Shown here piece after piece: positions 30,310-41,819 of a DNA stretch of 64,000 nt; the first letter of the stretch is position 1, and each line of letters begins with the position of its first letter. The DNA lies in NCBI GenBank assembly GCA_009823505.1, contig VZQC01009508.1, forward strand, positions 1,094,920 through 1,158,919, given 5' to 3'. The position numbers and the translations under genes were made by a program. A model generated the notes under the pieces. It was not told the DNA's origin. It was given only the letters and a program-made list of their open reading frames with translations, and did not search any database. Origin of the DNA: Rhizomys pruinosus. Taxonomy: Eukaryota > Chordata > Mammalia > Rodentia > Spalacidae.

Positions 30310-31790
30310 TATTGATTGTAATCCACATTTCCTTTCCAGAGGGCACTATAGATACTCTTGGGGCTACACCTCTTATGTGGAAACCAGGAATAAAAATGGT
30401 GATAGCAATAGAAATTCTGGCAAATAAAACATGAAGTGGTGTTAGAGGGGCAAGCTGCTCCGCCTGCCTTGTTAGAGCTATTTGGTGTGGAATAAAAGAC
30501 AGAAGACAGCTAAATTTAAGACAAATTCTGTGGAACCTTGTACCTCAGCGGTGGTCATAAGAGACTTGGAGTCAGATGTTTAAGCAAACATCACTAGCAA
30601 ATTATGTAGCCCTGAGATGACAGTGAGTTCTTGCCAAAGCAAGGCTATATTTGGTTGTTTGGGAAAGCTTCCTAGGAGGCTAGCAGCCTTGCTATTTATG
30701 CACACCCCAGGGCGGCTTTCTCTCCAACGGGAGTCATCCAATTAGAAAACTAGCATAAAATTTGTTCCTGACTTTAGCTGAAGAAATCAATGACACCACT
30801 TTGGGTCTTGAAGTCAGACTTCACAAACAGGCCAGGAGTATTTCTTAGGAGAACACTATACTGTGCTTCCTCCTCTTGAGTCAAGGCCGAGTCCAAGCAC
30901 TTGATAATACGCTCTGAATTACTTTGTCAGGTCAAGTGGAAAGATGGGTTTGGAGGAGAAAATTGTCCAACATTCTAAACTAAATACTTTATGATTCCAC
31001 GTTTTGCTCAGCTGGTGGGATCCAGGACACTGGGGCCATGGTAGAGGTCAGCACTGTAGGCTGCCCTCACCCTGCTGTTTAAAGTTATCTTGCTGATAGG
31101 AGACTTAATCAAATCTTCTAAGAAGCAAGCTAATGGGATTTTGTTCAGCCTCTGTCAACCAGATTAATTAGAAGGACTACATATTCATGGAAAATTAACC
31201 AAAAATTAAGACAGTAGATTTACCAAAAGCCCCATTAGGGGTTGACTTGGTACTAGCATATATTAAATGTACATTACCACACATGTATGTATAGTGTACT
31301 TGGGTAATATTCATTGGGGCTGATATTGTTGGAGGAAAATTCCCCGTGGTTTACTAATTGTTCTGCACATCTTCTGAGCGATGCACTAATTATCTTTCTT
31401 CAAGACTGATTTCAAGGGTGTTTGTAAAGTAACCATCCATGCTTAGAAGACAGAGCTATTTTCTCCAATCAGAATTAAAGGCATTTTGGCTAATAGTCTC
31501 AGAAGATAAAGATGGTATCTTCCTTAGTACCACAGCCAACATGCTTACTACTGTCCATCATAAAAGACCAAGGTTTCTAACCTCAGCGATCATCTGCAAC
31601 ATTGTCCTTTGGATCAATCCATCATTCCCAGGACACTTAAGATCAAAGGAAAACTTAGGCAGATATATTGATGCTTATGTTGCTGGCCGTGCTGTGAGTA
31701 ATAGGAGTCCACTGTCTCTGATCTGGGAGTCTCCCATCTTCTGCTTTAGCCATAAAACTGTTTATACTGGTTTGTAAGCTTGCATGTACG
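30310..31790. other. Repeat-free block of about 1.45 kb, candidate conserved non-coding region
   Basis: No recognised interspersed repeat. It is AT-rich with several TAATT-type homeodomain cores (30739-30745 'ccaatta', 31163-31170 'attaatta', 31354-31360 'ctaattg', and 'actaattatct' near 31387). A weak CTCF-like 'ccagagggcac' occurs at 30336-30346. A 112-codon ORF (31439-31777) is open but I recognise no protein. This is the largest block in the central part without repeats. Confidence 0.4.
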
Positions 31791-31807
31791 TAGTACCCCA
31801 GATCCTT

Positions 31808-31943
31808 CACAGATCCTGGAGGCAGAGGCAGGTGGATCTCTGTGAGTTCAAGGCCAGCCTATTTTACATAGCGAGTTCCAGGACATCTGGGGCTATAGAG
31901 GGACCCCATGTCAAAAAGACCAAAAAAAAAAAAAAAAAAAAAT
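31808..31943 (+). mobile_element. B1 SINE, 5' truncated
   Basis: Starts 'gatcctggaggcagaggcag', runs to 'aaaaagaccaaaaa' and an A-tail of about 20. The 3' part shares the 'ctggggctat-ag-gggaccc' type of the other B1s. Confidence 0.9.
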
Positions 31944-31944
31944 T

Positions 31945-32520
31945 GAAGAGTTCTTTAAGAATCTAAATGTTTCCAAGATATAACTATACAGCTAATTTTA
32001 GTTTGTCTGCCCTTTTCACTTCTTATTCCATGCTTAATTTATTTTCCAAACGTTTATTCAATGCATCTTTAAAGGTGATACAGTAAAATATAAAAGGAAA
32101 GCATATTCCTGCCAAGGCGAACAGTGTAGTGGGGACAGAAGACACCAGCCACACAGAAGACACCAGCCACGTCGTGTTAGGATCACAGAGCACATTCTTT
32201 GGTAAGTGTCATGAAAGATAAAAGAAAGGAGGGGAAAAAAGGAAGAATATCAGAGGGAAAACATATTTAGAATGGTGAGAAAGCCATTACTGAGGAAGGG
32301 CAAGGGAGCAAAGATGCGGCACATGGAAATGAACCCGGTGATGAAGGGAAGATCCAGCATCTTGTGCCTAAGGGGTCTCAGCACATACAGTGGAGCACAA
32401 GAGGGCTGAGGAAGGAAGTGGAAGATCACGCAGGGGCCTTAGATAGAGGTCAAATCAACCTTAACCTTGTCTCAATCATTTCAAGACCTAAAGCCTTCCC
32501 CTGTAAACTATGGGGTCATT
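31945..32520. other. Unique DNA
   Basis: Contains a tiny duplication: 'agaagacaccagccac' is present twice near 32138-32171. Confidence 0.4.
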
Positions 32521-32535
32521 AAAACATGAGATCCA

Positions 32536-32709
32536 GCCGGGCGTGCTGGCACACGCCTTTAATCCTAGCACTCGGGAGGCAGAGGCAGGCGGATCTTTGT
32601 GAGTTCAAGGCCAGCCTGGTCTACAGAGTGAGTTCTAGGCCAGCTGGGGCTACAGGGAGACCCTGTCTGGAAAAGACCAAAAACAAAACAAAACAAACAA
32701 TAACAACAA
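32536..32709 (+). mobile_element. B1 SINE, full length, young
   Basis: Perfect 15-bp target-site duplication 'aaaacatgagatcca' at 32521-32535 and 32710-32724. CpGs remain ('gccgggcgtgctggcacacg'). Confidence 0.97.
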
Positions 32710-32935
32710 AAAACATGAGATCCATTGGAAGATAGAATAGAGTTTGTAACATTGCCTGCTGGAGAGTACACAGTGTTTGTTTCCCTTAATTGAGGGGAGA
32801 GATACAATTTAAGATGCAAAGCTCCATGGAGAGCAGATGGAAAGAGAGGGAGTCAAAATGAGAAGACAAGCTAGGAGACTATTGTATAAATTCAGTACCT
32901 TAGACTGGGCTGGAAGTAGGAAAGATAAAGCCAAT

Positions 32936-32937
<2 letters not shown>

Positions 32938-32969
<32 letters not shown>
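32938..32969. repeat. (CA)n microsatellite
   Basis: About 16 units. Confidence 0.95.
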
Positions 32970-32971
<2 letters not shown>

Positions 32972-33053
32972 TTGGTTTTATTAATCCTTAAAGTTCTATG
33001 CAACTGGAAAGGCCATTAAGAGACAAAATTTTCAGGTAAATAATGAAAGACAT

Positions 33054-33266
33054 GGGACTGGAGAGATGGCTCAGCAGTTAAGAGCACCAGCTGCTCTTGC
33101 AGAGGACCCTAGTTTGGTTCCCAGCACCCACATGGAGGCTATTAACTGTCCATAACTCCATTTCCAGGAGATCCGATGCCCTCTTCTGAGCTTCACAGGC
33201 ATTGGAGAATTTGGCTGCATTATGAAGGCAATATACTCATACACATGAAATAAAAAATAAATACAT
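33054..33266 (+). mobile_element. B2 SINE
   Basis: 'gggactggagagatggctca' to 'ggcaatatactcatacacat' and an A-rich tail. No internal duplication. Confidence 0.9.
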
Positions 33267-33283
33267 AAAATATTCTTTTAACA

Positions 33284-33430
33284 ACCTGGCACGGTGGCGC
33301 GCACCTTTAATCCTAGCACTTGGAAGGCAGAGGCAGGCGGATCTTTGTGAGTTCAAGGCCAGCCTGGTCTACAGTGTGAATTCCAGGACAGCTGGGGCTA
33401 CAGGGAGATCCTGTCTCAAAAAGACCCAAA
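33284..33430 (+). mobile_element. B1 SINE, full length, young
   Basis: 14-bp target-site duplication 'aaaatattctttta' at 33267-33280 and 33431-33444. It sits directly against the tail of the preceding B2. Confidence 0.95.
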
Positions 33431-33731
33431 AAAATATTCTTTTAAAAGACAACATGTTGCAGGATGGTTCCTGTAACATGTAATTAATTCTTGGAGGTAG
33501 CAGGTAGCTGCCCATGGTTAATGATATTGGCCATGCATATAAATGAAAACAATTTCTCATGAAGACAAAAAAAATTGGCAGCTGAAGATATGTGCCATTA
33601 AAGTTCTGGGCTCAGTGAATGCACTTCAGAGCACTTTCTTCTTTCAGACTTCATCAAATACTCTCTCCCTTGACTGACCGCCCCTTGCTCTCTGCAGGGA
33701 ACATGAGTTGGAGGACAGTCTGTGTGCACGC

Positions 33732-33734
<3 letters not shown>

Positions 33735-33767
<33 letters not shown>

Positions 33768-34035
33768 TCATGTATATGTGTATATGTGTGCCTGTGTGGA
33801 TGTATATCTATGTGTGTGTCTGTATCTGTGTGTCTGTGTATTCATATGCACCTCTGCATGTGTGTCTGTACGTGTGTGCTTCTGTGTGCATGTCTGTATG
33901 TGTGTCTTTGTGTCTGTATGTGTCTCTGTGTGTGTCTGTGTGAACCTGTGTGTGTCTGTATGTGTCTGTATGTGTGTCTGTGTATTCGTGGGTGTGTGTC
34001 TATGTGTGTGCCTGTTTGTCTGTCTGTGTGTGCAA
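33735..34035. repeat. (GT)n with imperfect TGTC/TGTA repeats
   Basis: A pure GT run (about 33735-33765), then about 270 bp of TGTG/TGTC/TGTA units. ORFs of 73-161 codons that read through it are low-complexity artefacts. Confidence 0.9.
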
Positions 34036-34039
34036 GTAT

Positions 34040-34880
34040 TCAGCTCAGCTTGCCTCCTGGAAAAGAAGCAAATGTTCCTGTCACTTTCTGAGATAGAATG
34101 TTAGGCACATGAGGGAGAAGGGAGAGGAAGGTGATATTGGAAGCAAGAGAATACACAGTGCCTCTCCAGGTCACACAGCATCCGTGCTCTGGTGTGACAT
34201 GCCACAGTGTTGGGCAAGGCAATTCCTGAAACAGAAGTTGCAAAAGAACTGGCCAAGGTTATTCCACTGCAAGGTAGTCTCCATCTCCCAGCCCAGATGG
34301 CCAGGAATGCTACGAGGCAGAGAACTCTGCTCCCAGTGGAACGCTGAGCACTTGGCACCAGTTAAATCATGAGCACTCATGCCCACTGGACAGGTTGGTG
34401 TTTCCTTTTGAAGGGCAGGGGTAGGCCAGTGCTCAGGAGAGGGAGTTCTCATTGAGAGACATGGAATAGCCCTTTGATTCGTTGAGTCTTACAAAGCCAT
34501 CCACAGCCCAGGAGTGGTGTGGGCAGGCAACAGCATCAAGCAGAAGAAAAGGGGGTGCGATTTCCAGATCTGCCTTGACCGACAGAACAATGCTGAGGGA
34601 ATTCAGCCACCAAGGGGCCCTTTATCATCAATGATTTTTATAAGAAGGAAAATAATGTCTATGGTTATATTTAAACAATAGCCCCAAATACAGAACTAAC
34701 TGCTATGTGTTATTAATCTAATGTGTCATAAGATAGGTGGTATGGTATTTTGGGTGTGGCTGTTACTTTCTGAGGCTTTGCTAAAAAAAGAGCTATTTTA
34801 ATTGACTTATCCACTCTGAACTCATTCACAGTTGGTAGAGAAGTGGAGTTGCTATCTGTTCCCATAAGTCTGCCTTTGAG
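34040..34880. other. Unique DNA, no gene seen
   Basis: Overlapping ORFs of 85-93 codons on both strands (34101-34452), unrecognised. No repeats. Confidence 0.4.
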
Positions 34881-34904
34881 TTGAAATTGTTTTCACTATC
34901 TTTA

Positions 34905-35036
34905 AAGGATTAGATTAGGCAAGTACAGGTCTGGAGTTTGGCTCTCAGCACCCACATAAAAAACCAGCATCTACAACTGCCTGTAATTCCAGCTCTAAGG
35001 TATCTGACTCACTCTTCTGACTTCTGTGCACAACAG
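34905..35036 (+). mobile_element. B2/B3-like SINE, old
   Basis: 'ggctctcagcacccacataa' and 'actgcctgtaattccagctc' with 'ctcttctgacttctgtgcac' precede the CA repeat. Confidence 0.6.
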
Positions 35037-35068
35037 CACACAAACACACACACACACACACACACAAG

Positions 35069-35129
<61 letters not shown>

Positions 35130-35148
35130 TCTCACTCACACACACACG
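35037..35148. repeat. (CA)n-(TA)n-(CA)n compound microsatellite
   Basis: CA about 35040-35090, TA about 35091-35124, then ACAC/TCAC to about 35148. Confidence 0.95.
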
Positions 35149-35159
35149 CACATTAGATT

Positions 35160-36628
35160 AGCATGCAGCGGTCAGATAGGATAAAATCAGCATAGACGAT
35201 ACGATGGATAGAATAGCATAGATAGGATCCATCAATTTTTAACAAGACATTAGAAGATTATTTTGTCTGAAAGTTCCAGCTAGGGTTTTTATGCAAAGAC
35301 CTGGGCTCTCTTTGAGTTCCTTCACTACTCCCTTCGTCAATCGATCCCTGATTAACTCACTAAGCCATTCACCCAACTGGTAACAATAATAATGGTCTGG
35401 TGTCACCCACGAGGGCTGGCCTAGTGTGGAAAGGCCCCTAGAAGTAAGATTAAGACATACAGCCTCATAGGAATCTGGGACCCCAGATCGCTGCAGCCAA
35501 CCAGGGAATAATTGAGCCACGGGCCATCCACTGTAGTAAAGCAAGGCACCAAGGCTATTGCCAGAACTTGATGGGTCTTGACAACCTAACTTTCACATCT
35601 CAGACGAGTAACACATCTAGGACCTTTCTGGACTGATTCGTGGCTAGAATCGATGACCATGGAAACAACGTATACCTACGAGAAATGCTAGAGAAAGATA
35701 TTAATCAGTTGTTTCTTGTTCTGAGCTCTGCCTATCTATATAGAATCTCTTGCCCTGCAGGGCCCGTGATGCCCGTCGGGTCATTAGGCAAGATGAAGTC
35801 GTCCCCCATAGCTCTAAGATATTTCAGACATTCTGTTCCAGTTGCGGATGGCCCAGCCTGGTCTATATCTGGAGGTCCTGGTTAGAGGATCGTGGACCCC
35901 AGTGATGGAAAACAGTCTTCACAGCTGGGGAGGCCAAGGACTTAGGTTGAGATTTAACAAGGCCTCAGAGGACGGCGGCGGAATCTACCAGAATAATGAC
36001 CAGTCTGCATACTACATGTAATAATCTCGTTAGCCTGCCTTAATGCCAAGAATGGGTGAACCTCGGGCGGACACCTGGCTGCTCCCAGATCCGAAGCCAC
36101 GCCACACCCATCCCTGCCCCACTACTGACGGAGCCCTAAATTCCTGGCGAAACCGCCAGATACAAGCAAGAGCTCAAAGTCAAACTCTCCCTTTTATTAA
36201 AGTCTCCATTGAGAATAACATAGACTGCCTTTATGCACAGCAACAGAAAAAAGCTGAACTAATACAAGCCCTCCACACTTATACACCAGCATAGACCCTG
36301 TCCTTTCAGCACAGCATGCCTGGATGCAGGGTGCGGCTCAGCGAGAGTTTCTACGATAAATCTCCACATGGTTAAGATCTTCCCATATACAAGCTGATTC
36401 AATCGAAAAGCTGGTTATATGAGAAGTAATAATATATCAATCGAGTCAATATTTATCTTATTTTTAATAAAACATTTATTCATTTATAGTAGAATGCTTC
36501 TGTGCAATACAATAACATTATTTTCCAATTCAGATACTTACGCAGCAATTTCCCTTTGCCTTCCCCACACCCCACCCATACCCAGATCATGATCATGCAT
36601 TCCTGCCATAACTGCCTGCATCTTCTTC
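35160..36628. other. CpG-rich segment of unknown origin
   Basis: About 1.3 kb with roughly 30 CpGs by eye, clearly denser than most of the surroundings. It includes short palindromes GCCCTGCAGGGC (35752-35763) and the hairpin CTGGCG-aaac-CGCCAG (36144-36159). On the minus strand an 'aataaa' lies close to the hairpin, a layout that would fit an LTR U3/R/U5 end, but I find no PBS or matching second LTR. Open frames at 35239-35544 (-, 101 codons) and 36043-36294 (+, 83 codons) are unrecognised. The left junction is at the microsatellite near 35150. Confidence 0.35.
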
Positions 36629-37738
36629 TGTTTTTTTTTTTTTCATTTTATTAGCTATAGAGCTGAATAATCCGAAACCGAGATCAATGCAGTACATAAG
36701 CATACCATGCGGAAGTGGAAAAAAACCAAATCTGCAGGCTGATGTGCCCAAACCCCCACAGCAACCACCATCGCCAGTGGTGGTGTGGGTAGGGGACGGG
36801 ACGGGAATGGGTCGTGGGTGTGTGGTGCTTCAATCAAGTTGATCAAATGATTGTCCCAGAACTCATGTGCTGTTATTATTCACCACTTTCACCCCAATCG
36901 CACAGGTCCTGTTGTCATTCTACCTCGCCCCCTCTCCCGCAGATTATTCCCTAGGATTAGAAAAGGAGCACAGGTGAATGAGAAGCAAAACAGTCCACCC
37001 TCTCTGGAGCAGTGTTTGTCTTGCGACTCTGGTCAATTCTGGCCTTGTTTCCTTTCATGGCTGACAGTCTGTCCAGGAAAAAAACCTTTCGACCTGCTCC
37101 TGACTTAATGCGAGCAAGCAGAGCAATTAGCACTATATAGGGTATCTTTAAAACAGCCACTAAATAGTCCTATGCGGGTAAGAGTTTACTTTTGCGCATA
37201 GACACATATTTTTCTACTTGGAAAGCAGGACAGCATGCTGAGTGAGCAAATGCATAACAAACACAACACCAAAAACATATGTTAGTCCATCGAATTACAA
37301 AATTTTCCCCCTGTTAAATATGACAGAGACGGTCTTACTGTGGCTTATAACATTCTCCTAACCTGTAGAGCGATGTAAGCTTGTGGCATCAGAGCCATGC
37401 GGTTATTCCCTCCAAGGAGAGAGCTAATGCCCAATTAGATTTGGGATATAACAGGCATATGGCTGCCACCTCTGGCTGCACAAGTATTTTTCCAAAGGCA
37501 GCCGGGAGGCTTGCTAGCTAGTTGCTGCGCGGCGTGGAGAGTCTTGTTTGAACTCAAAGCAGACCCGTACTTGCTTTATTAGTTTAGTGGCCTTGATAAC
37601 ACTCTCTGGTTGTTTCCAGAGGCCATACAGCTGTACACTTGCATGTTGCCGATGTGTGACTTTCTCAACTTTTATCTTTCAAAACTTGCAATTTGGGCAC
37701 TATAAGGTGCCCAGATATTTGGTTAGCTAGTTATTCTT
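36629..37738 (-). mobile_element. Poly(A)-ended dispersed repeat, possibly L1 3' UTR
   Basis: On the minus strand it ends with 'aataaaatg' and an A-run (seen as T at about 36629-36641). It shares long blocks with 63490-64000: for example 'ttcaatcaagttgatcaaat' is identical at 36829-36848 and 63629-63648. 'ccctaggattagaaaaggag' here corresponds to 'ccctaggcttagaaaagggg' there. The order 'cctaggga-aatctgcgg-agagggggcg' on the minus strand resembles the rodent L1 3' UTR. The homologous part is about 36650-37300. The part up to 37738 is assigned by the start of another repeat there. Confidence 0.5.
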
Positions 37739-37740
37739 CT

Positions 37741-38060
37741 GGTGTCTCTGTGAGAGTGTTTCTGCACTAGAATAATAAGAGAATTGATAACCTAAGTAAA
37801 GTGGATTGCTTTCCTCAGTGTGGACAGACCCTGCCTAATCCATCAGAGATTTGATTAGAACAAATTTGAATAGAATAAGAAAGTGTGTGTCTTCCTCTGT
37901 CTGACTCTCTTTGATCTGGGACACCAGCTTCACCTTCCTTAAGACTTGAAAAGAATTTACATTTTTTTAACTTTGGCCTTTTTGGGTCTCAAGCCTTCAA
38001 TGGAATACTCCTTGGAAGAATACCATTGTCTCTCCCAGGGCTAGATCTCCCAGCTTCCAT
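37741..38060 (+). mobile_element. Old dispersed repeat, front half
   Basis: 'ggtgtctctgtgagagtgtt' starts it, with 'gtggacagaccctgcctaat cc' and 'tttgatctgggacacc' following, then 'tccattatttcataaatctc' before the CT repeat. This is the family whose 3' tail is at 60-178. Class not certain. Confidence 0.5.
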
Positions 38061-38067
38061 TATTTCA

Positions 38068-38069
<2 letters not shown>

Positions 38070-38122
<53 letters not shown>
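38070..38122. repeat. (CT)n microsatellite
   Basis: About 25 CT units. Confidence 0.95.
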
Positions 38123-38123
<1 letters not shown>

Positions 38124-38239
38124 TTTTTTCTTTTCCTCTTTGCTTTGCTTGCTGGTTCATGAGGTAAGCTCTTACTCTGACAGTCTTGACGTTGTAATGT
38201 CATAATGTGCTGCCCTGGCAGGAGGCACAAATAAATCTT

Positions 38240-38292
38240 CTTTTTTGCTTTTCTCTTTTTTCTTTTCTTTTTTTTTTTTTCTTTTTTTTTTG
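38240..38292. repeat. T-rich (CTTTT)n tract
   Basis: Mixed TTTTCTTTT sequence of about 50 bp. Confidence 0.8.
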
Positions 38293-38384
38293 CACTGCAT
38301 GATTTGGGCAATTTAATTTCATGTTCCGTTTTAGCCACTAACCTTTTTTTTAGTCAATGTTTGTTATTGAAGCTCTGTGCATTT

Positions 38385-38560
38385 CATACAAAATTTTTTT
38401 TTTTTTTCAGTTCATTTTAGACATGCTCCTTTTTCCCTGCCCCCCACCCCACCAGAGCTCATGCATTTTGCCAAACATGTTTTTCATTTTTTTTCTCAGT
38501 CTCTCTCATCAAAATTCTCAATGCAGAAATTTTACTGTTTCAAGCAGATAAATCTTCTTT
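38385..38560 (-). mobile_element. Rodent L1 3' UTR, terminal part
   Basis: 'ccagagctcatgcattttgc caaacatgtttttcat' corresponds to 12360-12395 of the minus-strand L1. Only the last 175 bp are present. Confidence 0.8.
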
Positions 38561-38605
38561 TTTTCATTGTCAGCCTGTGTCAGGAAATTTGTTACAGTAA
38601 TAGAA

Positions 38606-38650
38606 ACACACACACTCAAACACACACACACACACACACATACACATACA
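38606..38650. repeat. (CA)n microsatellite
   Basis: CA units with ACTC and ATAC interruptions. Confidence 0.9.
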
Positions 38651-38654
38651 ACTA

Positions 38655-39470
38655 ATACAATATTCTACTCAAAGTTTCTGGGAAAAAAATGCCTTCAGTG
38701 GCTTGCTATAGACAAACCAAATGTCTAAACAAACTTAGAAAAGTAGAGCATCCAGGAGGGAGCCAAGTCTCTGGGTTACACCTAGTCTTCTCTCCAGCTG
38801 TCTGAGGGTACCATCATTGCCGAATTTTTCCAGTTTTAAGAGAAATTTTAAAAATCTGGCTAATTTTGTCAATGTTGGCAACCACATCAAGGAAACCCCT
38901 GTTTTAAACCTCCTATGTGAAAACAAGTGCTGTCTCTTGGCCAGATCTAGGCCCTCAGCTGCCAGCAAGCAATCTCTGCTTTAGGGAAGACTGGGAAAAT
39001 CTTCTCTGGATGGAAGGAAAGGGCATGTTAGGAATATTCTCCTATTCCTGTACTTGGAGTCCCTGCTATAACTGCTCAGGACACCATTAATTCTAGCACC
39101 GATCGCTTCTTCCAGGCTTCTATACAAAGCAACTCCCCAGCATGCTTACATTATTTCTGAGACCCCTGAAAAAAGGATAAGAGAAGACACGTTATAATCT
39201 GTGTTTCCATGTTACACGGAGTTAAAAGCTCTTCAGATCACCTGACCCATGGCCAACTGACAGAACAATTTCAGTGTCAACTCTCCCTCCAAATGTGCAC
39301 ACCTCCCTACTCATTTCTGACCCATGTTGCTTCCTTTCTGTTGGGTTTGAGGTGCTACTGATGCCAGGTAAGATACAGACACAAATTTCAATCTTCACTC
39401 CACGGACAATTTGAAATAAAATTTTGCTATACATTTCCCGATTCCTTTTCATTTTGATCATACCACATAT
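38655..39470. other. Unique DNA, no gene seen
   Basis: ORFs of 77 and 89 codons on the minus strand, unrecognised. Confidence 0.4.
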
Positions 39471-39471
39471 T

Positions 39472-39742
39472 TTATGTTTGTGTGTATGCACGTGGACATG
39501 TGTGCAAGTAGGTGGAGGTCAGAGGTCAATATTCGATGCCTTCTTCTATCACTTGCCACCTTAATTTTCGAAGCATAGTCTCTTTCTCTACCTAGCTAGA
39601 GCTCAGCTTCTGGGCAGTAAGTTCCATGGATCTGCCTGTCTCCATCTCCTTAACACTGGGGCTAGGAGCTTGGGCCACCATGCCTGATGTTTTTGCATGA
39701 CTCCTGGGGGTTCCTCATGTTTGAACAGCGGGAGCTTTACCA
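39472..39742 (-). mobile_element. B3 SINE
   Basis: GT-rich tail 'gtgtgtatgcacgtggacat', then 'cacttgccaccttaattttc' and a body ending 'gctttaccaactgagagaaa'. Confidence 0.75.
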
Positions 39743-39744
39743 AC

Positions 39745-40980
39745 TGAGAGAAAGAAATAAAACCAGTGTCTCACCAAAGATAATCTTCCTCTCTCATCAA
39801 CCTCCAAAGTGCTTCCTTCCCATCTGGCTAGGCTTCCTGTGTCCTAAGGTGGTGTAAGGTATAGAGGGATTCCCAGAGGGTCTGGAGATGTTCACTGTGG
39901 GGCCGTTCCATTGAATTCAAATTGATGGCACTTCGTTGGCATGGGCTGCCCTTTGGTGCTCATTTGTTTCTGCACTCTGGGGGTTAAAGGCGCCTGCATG
40001 CTCTCCAGATGTTCAGTAGCTCTTAGAAATGAAAGATTAGCGATTTTTTGCTGTTCCTGCTCTTTCGTCTATTCCCTTTTAAAGCTGATATTTTCTTTAG
40101 GAACTTGCTTAGTGTCTGAGTCAGAAGAATCTCTTCCCTGAGGTATATCAATCAATAGCATGCACGAGAAGAGGAACAAAACGGAGAGGAGGGAGCTGTG
40201 GGCTGTATTAATTTGTTGACTGCAATAGTCTTCCAGTGACTGATGTACACATCCTGTGCCTGCACTTCAGCCCTTTGAAATGTGAATCAAACACACGTGA
40301 CTTTTGCCTCGAGTCTCAAAACAAAACTCTTTTTTGGGGGGGAAGACTAGCTTTGTCAGAGCTGATGACAGGAATACCAACTTTATTTTCAAGTCTGGCT
40401 GATCTTCCCACTAAGCAAGAGATGTAAGTGTCTGAAATACGACTGCGTCTAGCTCAAAGATGCCACCAACAACGCCTTCCCAGGGGAGAAATAAGGAAAG
40501 TACCCAAAATGGATTCCAATAAATGAATGCCAGTTTAACATCCACCACGACTGCCTCTTGTACACAGAGGCTCCTCCGGTCCTGCTGCGCCAAGAGCTGT
40601 TCAAGCATTGAATAAGTAGAGTTCCGATGAGACAAAACCTTCTGCCTCTGCTGGTGTTAAACAAGCTGTTTTCTTGCTACAACTCAGTCAGGATTTCTCT
40701 TGCCTTAGCAGAATCACCACATTTTATATCATCTCCTAGTACAGATGCCCCTCCACTCATAATGGGATAAACCCATGGTCAGCAGAAAATAGAGTTAAGT
40801 GGAAACTGCACTGGATATACCTCACTTTCGACCATCTGAAATCAGCCACACAGGACACTGTAGAGCATATCCTTCCATTTTCCCACAGTATCTCTGGGCT
40901 GCCTGTGGCAGCCTCACATCAAGAGAGAAAAGGACCATATTCATCAGCCCATCTAAAGACCTAAATTCAAAATCAGAAGT
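39745..40980. other. About 1.2 kb of unique DNA
   Basis: No recognised repeat. Several ORFs of 63-74 codons on both strands, none recognised. Confidence 0.4.
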
Positions 40981-40984
40981 ACAA

Positions 40985-41175
40985 GGTCTAGAGAGAAAGC
41001 CCAGTAATTAAGAGCAGTTTCTGTTCTTGCAGAACAACAGAGTTTGGTTCTTAGCACCCCCAACAGGCAACTCACACTGCCTGTAACTCCAGCTCCAGAA
41101 GAACTGACGCCCTCTTTTGGCCTCTAAGGGCACCTGCATGCACATACTCATACACAGACACCCATAAGTAAAAAA
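40985..41175 (+). mobile_element. B2-like SINE, diverged
   Basis: 'aaggtctagagagaaagccc agtaattaagagcag', 'ctgcctgtaactccagctcc', 'cgccctcttttggcctctaa'. Confidence 0.75.
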
Positions 41176-41179
41176 ATAA

Positions 41180-41815
41180 TTAAAAAACTCTGAAGTAAGT
41201 TTCTACTGAATAATTTTTATAGTATCATAAGTAGTGAGGTGAGCCATTCTGACTTCACTGACTTTGCATTTCCAAAACTCTTCTTACAAAGCAGGAATAA
41301 AGAGACCTGCTTTAAACAGAGAAATAAAGCTGATGAATATGGTCACTCTTGTCACCTTCTTGAAAATGGAGCCTGATAGGGTGGAAGCAGTGTATCTGTG
41401 ACAAAACCTGGTTGGGGCTGGAGTTTCTGCTAAGTCATCTTCGACTTGAGCCCACCTGAAGTGCAGATAACGTATACAAGGGCTGGAGACAGCAGGAACA
41501 CCTCAGGTCCTTATGGAAACATCCACTGAGCTGCAGGATGGGAGTCTAGGTTACATACAATTGAAGTAACATTTTGGGAAGAAGACCAGAGATAAAATAT
41601 TGATAGTATACAACTAAGCTTGAGATCTTCAAAGATGTCAATTCAAAATGAATTGTCATGGTCACTGCAGGGGAGGACAAATCTTCTTCCTTCTACCCTC
41701 TGTTTCAATGGCTAGGATCCAACAATCAAACTGATAAAAGATAGATTCATGACAGAAATACCAGTTTAATCATGTATACAAGCAAATGAGCACAGGAACC
41801 AGGCAAGAAGGAAGA
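41180..41815. other. Unique DNA
   Basis: Nothing recognised. Confidence 0.4.
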
Positions 41816-41819
41816 TTTC

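Noticed and set aside
30333..30346. CTCF site TTTCCAGAGGGCAC
   Set aside because: Only the right ten core bases fit; the first three are wrong, so it was not listed as a feature.
33619..34104. 161-codon Cys/Val-rich ORF
   Set aside because: Runs through the GT microsatellite.
36043..36294. 83-codon ORF as a viral or cellular gene
   Set aside because: No recognisable protein. Kept only as part of the CpG-rich segment of unknown origin.
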